Assembly: GCA_030613785.1 (NCBI GenBank)
Contig: JAUWLF010000005.1
Span: 1 to 64,000 of the forward strand
Direction: 5' to 3'
Origin: Chloroflexota bacterium
GTDB taxonomy: Bacteria; Chloroflexota; Anaerolineae; UBA7937; B3-Chlor
DNA: 64,000 bases
Shown piece after piece: positions 58,915 through 64,000 of this stretch; position 1 is the stretch's first letter, and the number at the start of each line of letters is the position of its first letter. The notes beneath the pieces are model-generated. The model saw nothing but the letters and a program-made list of their open reading frames with translations. It did no database searches and was not told the origin of the DNA. Made by a program: the position numbers and the translations under genes.

Positions 58915-61900
58915 TTGTTTACCAAAGAGAGACTACTTGACCTCGCCATAGTCCTGTTCTTTCTGGCCCTGCCACTGCTTCTCTTCTGGCCTGTAACCTT
59001 CGGCGGTAGGACTCTCGTACCTTTCGACAATCTCTATGCTTTCCAGCCGTGGCTGGCGTTCGCCGATCAGATGGAGGTGAGTGTTCCCCATAATGAACTG
59101 CTCAGCGATCTGCTGCTGGAGAACTACGCCTGGAAAACCTTCATCGTCCAGGCTCTGGGTGAGGGCCAAATCCCACTCTGGAACCCTCACATCTTTGCTG
59201 GTGTTCCCTTCCTGGCGGCCGGCCAGCACTCAGCCCTTTACCCCTTCAGCCTCTTGTTCTATCTTCTGCCCATCTCCCAAGCGTATGGATGGTTCACAGT
59301 CCTGCACCTCTTCTTGGCGGGACTGTTCATGCACATCTTCTTGAGGCTGATCCGCCTTGGCAGGCTGGGCGCCACCATCGCCGGCGTGACCTACGCCCTC
59401 AGCAGTTTCATGATCGTCAGCGTGGACTTCCCGATGGTGATCGCGGCGGTCACGTGGCTGCCACTCCTGCTAACAGCAGTGGAACTGGCAGTGAGAACCC
59501 ACGAATCGAGCGCGCCAAGACGCTCGCCGATCCCCTATCTCTTAGGGGGAGCGGTCGTGGTCGGAACGCAGTTCCTCGCTGGCCACGCTGAGATGTCCTA
59601 TTACATGCTCATGGTAGCCGCTTTCTACGCGGTCTGCCGCCTGGGTATCCTGTGGTGGCACGTAAGAGACACCAAGCGGGTTGGGGTTCTCGCGCTTCTA
59701 TTGATCGGCATGGTCTTTCTCGGGGTCGGCCTGGGTGCGGTACAACTGATCCCGTTCCTCGAGCTGGCCCGCCTCAACTTCCGTCAAGCCTCTGCGAGCT
59801 ACCAAGAGGTCATTGGCTGGGCATATCCATTGCGCCAGGTGGCAACGTTCCTGATACCCAACTTCTTCGGGAACCCCGCCCATCATTCCTACTACGACAT
59901 CGTCACGCGGCAAGTCACGCCCGTTACCCAAAACGCCGCGGGCCAGCCAATCAGTAGCATCTTCTGGGGTATCAAGAACTACGTCGAGGCAGGAGCCTAC
60001 GTAGGGGTATTGCCCGTCTTGCTAGCTCTCGTTGCTGTGTTGCGTCGTCGCGACCGCTATGTGTGGATCTTCGTTTCTCTGGCCATCATTTCCCTGCTCC
60101 TGAGCTTCGGGACACCTCTCTACGCTCTGCTCTACTACTTGCTACCAGGCTACAAGCAGCTTCACACCCCGTTTCGCTGGGTCTTCCCATACACCGTGAG
60201 CATGGCGGTCCTCGCAGGGTTGGGCGCCGAATCCCTTGGCAAGCACCTGGGAGGAAGACTCGGCTCTCGACTTCCACTCCCTGGTACTCGCGTCATCTCG
60301 TGGGTTTCCTTCTGGGCAGGGACTGTCGGCGTGGCCCTGTTGCTGTTGGTTTATCTGTGGCCTGACCCCTTCATCCCTCTGGCGGACCGTTTCCTGGCAC
60401 GCTCAAACCTGGCCCAGGGCGCCTTCGCCAATGGTCGCGTACTTCTCTCCTACGAATGGCACAACCTGCTCATCTTCAGCCTGTTCCTCATGGCGGCTGG
60501 TGCGGTGATCAGGATCAGCCATTGCCCCATCTACCTGCCCGGACCGTGGCGAGATCACAGAGTCTGGAAGCCTCTGGCGCTCATTGTTCTCATCCTCGAC
60601 TTGACCATCATCGGCGCCGGCTTCAACCCCGCCGTCGACCCGAAGTTGGAGGAGTTCACACCTCCCTCGGTGAGGTTCCTTCAGACTGACGATGACCTCT
60701 ACCGATTCACAACATTCAACGCGCCGGGAGAGAAGACCTTCAATGCGAATGTGGGGATGTACTATCGTTTACACGACATCCGTGGGTACGATTCTGTCAT
60801 CCCCAAGCAGTACGTCGACTTAATGACTCTCATTGAAGAACAGGGGGATCTGATCTACAATCGCATAGCGCCCTTCCACGAATACGACTCCCTCGATTCA
60901 CCTCTGCTGGATTTGCTGAATGTCAAGTACGTCATGACCACTCAGCACATACCTAATCCGGGATACACCCTCGTCTATGACGAAGAAGTGCAGATCTATC
61001 GCAACGACGACCACCTACCTCGTGCCTTTGTGGTCTACGCGGCTGAGGTCATCGAGGATGAGGAACAACTCCTGGAGGAACTTCAGAGGTTCGATCCCAG
61101 GCAGAGCGTCCTGCTCGAGGACCAACCACCCCAGCAGTATCTGGACCTCCAACCCTCCATCCAGGGTGAAACCGCGCCCGAGGTCTTCTTCAGGGAATAC
61201 GGCATCAACCAAGTCACCGTAGAGGTGGAGATGCACCGCAGGGGATGGTTGGTGCTCGCGGATAGCTTCTTCCCCGGCTGGAAGGCGTTCCGGCAGATGG
61301 AGGATGGTCAGGAGCAGGAGCTGCAGATCTATAAGGCCGACTACAACTTCCGCGCCTGCCCACTGGAGGCCGGCAGCAATGTGGTGCGCTTCCGTTACAG
61401 CCCCATGTCCTTCAAGCTGGGTCTCTATGCAAGCTTCATGGCAGCTATGGTCATCCTTGCCGTGGCTGGCTACTGGCTCTGGGGTGTGACATATCGGGAG
61501 CGGGAAGGAGATCCACTGGTCAAGCGCGTCGTCAAGAACAGCATGACGCCCATGGCCGCATCGTTTCTCAACAAGATAATCGACACCGCCTTCGCCATGC
61601 TCGCGCTGCGCATCCTGGGCCCTGAGGGAGCAGGGAAGTACGGCTTTGCCATAGTAGTGTACGTGTTCATCGAGATAGTGACAAACTTCGGCCTGAACAC
61701 TCTGCTCACCAGAGAGGTATCGAAAGATCGCAGCCAAGTCAACCGCTACCTAAGCAACACGGCTATCCTGCGGTTGATCATCCTCCTTGCGATCACTCCT
61801 CTCCTGTTTCTCTTCCTTGTGGCGTGGCGACGTCTGTTCAGCCTGCCGGACGACACCACTGTGACTATCCTTCTCCTCACGCTGAGCCTCATTCCAGGCA

Positions 61901-62988
61901 GCATCTCCGCGGCCCTCACCTCCGTTTTCCTGGCCTACGAGAAGATGGAGTATCCCGCAGCCATCACCACGTTGACCACAATCATTAGGGTTAGCCTTGG
62001 CGTCGTGGTGCTTCTGATGGGCCTCGGCATTGTCGGCCTGGCGGCCGTGGCTATCATCACCAACATTGTCACGGCCGTCATTCTCCTCTTCCTTTTAGTG
62101 CATTTCTTGCTGCGGCCCCGTCTGGAGTTCGACCCAGCCTTCGATCGAGAGATGCTTGGCACCTCTTATCCCTTGATGCTCAACCACCTTCTGGCAACAG
62201 TGTTTTGGAGGGTGGACGTGACACTGCTGCAACCAATGAAGGGGGATGTCGTCGTTGGCTGGTACACCACAGCATATCGCTTCCTCGATGCTCTGAACAT
62301 CATCCCTTCCGCCTTCACCGTAGCCATTTTCCCCATCATGTCCCGCTATGCCAGAGAAGCAAAGGATGCTCTCATTCGAACATACACTATCTCTCTGAAG
62401 ATGCTCCTAATCGTCAGCCTGCCTGTCGCCTTGCTCACCACCTTCTATGCTGAGTGGATCATTCTCATCGTAGGTGGCCAGGCCTATCTACCGCACGCGG
62501 CCATCGCCCTCCGCCTCTTGATCTGGTCCATCCCCTTTGGGTTCATCAACAGCGTGACACAGTATGTGCTCATAGCCATTGACAGACAGCACTTCCTGAC
62601 CAGAGCCTTCGTCATGGGAGCTGGTTTCAACTTGATAGCCAACCTGCTTCTCATACCTTCCTTTGGCTATCAGGCAGCGGCGATAACCACCGTCCTCTCT
62701 GAGGTACTGCTGCTGCTGCCCTTCTACTATGGAGTGAGGAAGTACTTGTCCACCATCCCCTGGATGAGTCTCGCCTGGCGACCAGTGGTCAGCACAGTGC
62801 TGGCTGGTGCCTTCCTCTGGCTGCTTCGTGACCTCTCCTTCTTGCTCCTTATTCCTCTATCACTAAGTATCTATGTAGGATGCCTCATCGTGACTGGGAC
62901 CTTCACGCAAGACGATATCTCCCTGATGAAGCAACTGCTCCCGAAACGGCTTCGGTCCGCCGAACCAAGCGACGACTCCGGTCAGTAG
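58915..62988 (+). CDS. Fusion of a YfhO-like membrane protein and an oligosaccharide flippase
   Basis: 1357 residues in one frame, TTG start with AGAGG upstream. Residues 1-860 are a YfhO/GT-C-like protein with about ten or more helices and an extracytoplasmic beta-rich part (about 560-840). Residues about 870-1350 are a second membrane protein of the polysaccharide-transporter/MOP family (Wzx-like, 12-14 helices): [58 protein letters not shown]. Fusions of a sugar-transfer domain with a flippase are uncommon. With the mannosyl-phosphate synthase before it, this suggests synthesis and export of a lipid-linked glycan. Confidence 0.85.
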   Translation: MFTKERLLDLAIVLFFLALPLLLFWPVTFGGRTLVPFDNLYAFQPWLAFADQMEVSVPHNELLSDLLLENYAWKTFIVQALGEGQIPLWNPHIFAGVPFLAAGQHSALYPFSLLFYLLPISQAYGWFTVLHLFLAGLFMHIFLRLIRLGRLGATIAGVTYALSSFMIVSVDFPMVIAAVTWLPLLLTAVELAVRTHESSAPRRSPIPYLLGGAVVVGTQFLAGHAEMSYYMLMVAAFYAVCRLGILWWHVRDTKRVGVLALLLIGMVFLGVGLGAVQLIPFLELARLNFRQASASYQEVIGWAYPLRQVATFLIPNFFGNPAHHSYYDIVTRQVTPVTQNAAGQPISSIFWGIKNYVEAGAYVGVLPVLLALVAVLRRRDRYVWIFVSLAIISLLLSFGTPLYALLYYLLPGYKQLHTPFRWVFPYTVSMAVLAGLGAESLGKHLGGRLGSRLPLPGTRVISWVSFWAGTVGVALLLLVYLWPDPFIPLADRFLARSNLAQGAFANGRVLLSYEWHNLLIFSLFLMAAGAVIRISHCPIYLPGPWRDHRVWKPLALIVLILDLTIIGAGFNPAVDPKLEEFTPPSVRFLQTDDDLYRFTTFNAPGEKTFNANVGMYYRLHDIRGYDSVIPKQYVDLMTLIEEQGDLIYNRIAPFHEYDSLDSPLLDLLNVKYVMTTQHIPNPGYTLVYDEEVQIYRNDDHLPRAFVVYAAEVIEDEEQLLEELQRFDPRQSVLLEDQPPQQYLDLQPSIQGETAPEVFFREYGINQVTVEVEMHRRGWLVLADSFFPGWKAFRQMEDGQEQELQIYKADYNFRACPLEAGSNVVRFRYSPMSFKLGLYASFMAAMVILAVAGYWLWGVTYREREGDPLVKRVVKNSMTPMAASFLNKIIDTAFAMLALRILGPEGAGKYGFAIVVYVFIEIVTNFGLNTLLTREVSKDRSQVNRYLSNTAILRLIILLAITPLLFLFLVAWRRLFSLPDDTTVTILLLTLSLIPGSISAALTSVFLAYEKMEYPAAITTLTTIIRVSLGVVVLLMGLGIVGLAAVAIITNIVTAVILLFLLVHFLLRPRLEFDPAFDREMLGTSYPLMLNHLLATVFWRVDVTLLQPMKGDVVVGWYTTAYRFLDALNIIPSAFTVAIFPIMSRYAREAKDALIRTYTISLKMLLIVSLPVALLTTFYAEWIILIVGGQAYLPHAAIALRLLIWSIPFGFINSVTQYVLIAIDRQHFLTRAFVMGAGFNLIANLLLIPSFGYQAAAITTVLSEVLLLLPFYYGVRKYLSTIPWMSLAWRPVVSTVLAGAFLWLLRDLSFLLLIPLSLSIYVGCLIVTGTFTQDDISLMKQLLPKRLRSAEPSDDSGQ

Positions 62989-63002
62989 ATCCCCCTAGAT
63001 CT

Positions 63003-63032
63003 TTGCCCTCCAGCCTCGCCATCTGCTATAAT
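63003..63032 (+). promoter_or_regulatory. Promoter of asnS
   Basis: TTGCCC (63003-63008), 18-bp spacer, TATAAT (63027-63032), then AGGAGG at 63041-63046 and the ATG at 63054. Confidence 0.7.
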
Positions 63033-63053
63033 CCTTGCTCAGGAGGTATCAGC

Positions 63054-64000
63054 ATGGCCCAACGGGCGTATATCGAAAGCGTAGCTCAACAACAAGGAGA
63101 GCAGGTCACGATCAAGGGCTGGCTGCACAACAAGACCGACAAAGGCAAACTCCACTTTCTTCTGGTGCGGGACGGGACAGGCACGATCCAGGCCGTGGTG
63201 TTCGAGGATGACGTGTCGCCGGAGACGTTCCAGGCAGCGCAGAAGGTCACCCAGGAATCGTCCGTCATCATCAGTGGCACTGTGAGGGCTGAGCAGAGGG
63301 CCCCAGGAGGCTTCGAACTCACGCTTGGCGAACTGGAGATCGTGCAGCTTGCCGAGCCTTATCCGATTACCCCCAAAGAGCATGGGGTCGGTTTCCTGAT
63401 GGACCACCGCCACCTATGGCTACGCTCCCCCCGTCAGCATGCCATCTTGAGGGTGCGTGCTGAGGTGATCAAAGCTTGTCGCGACTACTTCGATGACAAT
63501 GGCTTCGTCTTGGTTGACACACCCATTCTGACCCCAGCCGCCTGTGAGGGGACTAGCACCTTGTTCGAGACCGACTACTTCGGCGAGTCCGCCTACCTGG
63601 CTCAGAGCGGTCAGCTATACAGTGAGGCGTCGATCGCTTCGCTGGGCAAGGTCTACTGCTTCGGCCCCACGTTCCGAGCGGAGAAATCGAAGACCCGCCG
63701 CCACCTCTTGGAGTTCTGGATGGTGGAACCGGAGATGGCCTATGCCGATCTTGAGGACTGCATGTGTCTCGCTGAGGAGTTCGTGAGCTACATAGTGCGG
63801 ACCGTGCTGGAGAACAGAAAGGCCCAACTGAAGCTGCTGGAGAGGGACACCGCACTATTGGAAAGGGTTGAACCTCCCTTCCCTCGCATAACCTATGACG
63901 AGGCCGTGGATACCCTGCGCAGCAAGGGCCTGGACTTCCAATGGGGCGATGACTTCGGTGCCCCAGACGAGACCGCCCTGGCGGAGGCGTTCGAGAAACC
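63054..64000 (+). CDS. asnS: Asparaginyl-tRNA synthetase (3' end outside window)
   Basis: The first 315 or so residues of a class IIb synthetase. The N-terminal OB-fold anticodon-binding domain is at about 18-105 ([22 protein letters not shown]). The catalytic domain begins about 125 ([19 protein letters not shown]), with class II motif 1 and motif 2 ([20 protein letters not shown]). The [15 protein letters not shown] loop is typical of AsnRS rather than AspRS. The frame is still open at 64000. Good ribosome site AGGAGG 7 bases before the ATG. Confidence 0.94.
   Translation, partial: MAQRAYIESVAQQQGEQVTIKGWLHNKTDKGKLHFLLVRDGTGTIQAVVFEDDVSPETFQAAQKVTQESSVIISGTVRAEQRAPGGFELTLGELEIVQLAEPYPITPKEHGVGFLMDHRHLWLRSPRQHAILRVRAEVIKACRDYFDDNGFVLVDTPILTPAACEGTSTLFETDYFGESAYLAQSGQLYSEASIASLGKVYCFGPTFRAEKSKTRRHLLEFWMVEPEMAYADLEDCMCLAEEFVSYIVRTVLENRKAQLKLLERDTALLERVEPPFPRITYDEAVDTLRSKGLDFQWGDDFGAPDETALAEAFEK

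Noticed and set aside
1-64000. CRISPR arrays, tRNA or rRNA genes
   Set aside because: No regularly spaced repeats and no cloverleaf or conserved rRNA stretches were seen by reading, although a covariance-model scan was not possible.

Overview
The window is a gene-dense stretch of bacterial chromosome with moderately high GC. I infer an uncultured, probably anaerobic or microaerophilic member of the Chloroflexota (Anaerolineae-like). The reasons are gene content (DUF3160 lipoprotein, M29 aminopeptidase, several large GT-C membrane proteins with C-terminal beta domains, a DHH-CBS-CCA fusion, DUF2769, HdrA-like flavoproteins, a Sec-containing peroxiredoxin) and gene style (GTG and TTG starts with good Shine-Dalgarno sites, housekeeping promoters of the TTGACA-17-TATAAT type). 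This is judgement from protein character, not a search. No rRNA, tRNA or CRISPR array was recognised.

Layout. 0-4.2 kb (+): the end of a metallo-beta-lactamase lipoprotein, an FmdB zinc ribbon, a selenocysteine peroxiredoxin with an in-frame UGA and a SECIS-like hairpin, a Fur/PerR regulator, and a tandem pair of ferredoxin-MinD ATPases. 4.2-5.7 kb (-): a drug/metabolite transporter and a Nudix hydrolase. 5.9-6.3 kb (+): TrmO. 6.3-17 kb (-): an acyl-CoA dehydrogenase/electron-transfer-flavoprotein operon that also carries an amidohydrolase, a transporter, a HAD nucleotidase, a C45 acyltransferase/peptidase and separate CoaB and CoaC genes. It ends in a frameshifted DUF1848 gene. Its probable promoter lies in a decayed transposase.

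17.1-28.4 kb (+): an envelope-glycan cluster from one strong promoter (methyltransferase, nucleotide-sugar epimerase, radical SAM protein, four large GT-C membrane proteins, one carrying an ILEI/FAM3 domain). 28.4-31.1 kb (-): a self-contained accessory module of a SIR2-like protein and a Schlafen-type AlbA_2 protein, with its own promoter, meeting the glycan operon tail to tail at a 24-bp perfect palindrome. This is the best candidate for an undescribed defence-like system. 31.5-35.4 kb (+): M1 peptidase and DUF3160 lipoproteins. 35.5-39.9 kb (+): an hdrA1-hdrCB-hdrA2 operon encoding a probable electron-bifurcating or electron-confurcating Fe-S/flavin module.

40-44.4 kb: an ABC ATPase relic, a DUF2085 membrane protein, an unrecognised protein and the CCA-adding fusion protein. 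44.5-49.6 kb (+): a membrane-anchored glycoside hydrolase, a TPR protein, an SDR relic, two small Cys-rich proteins (one only 52 aa) and exonuclease III. 49.7-51.5 kb: a divergent FHA-winged-helix regulator and Ser/Thr kinase. 51.5-58 kb (-): GH3 glycosidase, M29 aminopeptidase, nitrilase, and an HTH-only RpiR-type protein. 58.2-63 kb (+): polyprenol-phosphate mannose synthase and a 1357-aa fusion of a YfhO-like membrane protein with an oligosaccharide flippase. The window ends inside asparaginyl-tRNA synthetase.

Themes. Envelope glycosylation recurs (17-28 kb and 58-63 kb), with polyprenol-phosphate sugar donors feeding GT-C enzymes and a flippase. Anaerobic electron transfer recurs (Etf/acyl-CoA dehydrogenase, Hdr-like proteins, ferredoxin-MinD proteins), alongside oxidative-stress defence through the Sec peroxiredoxin.
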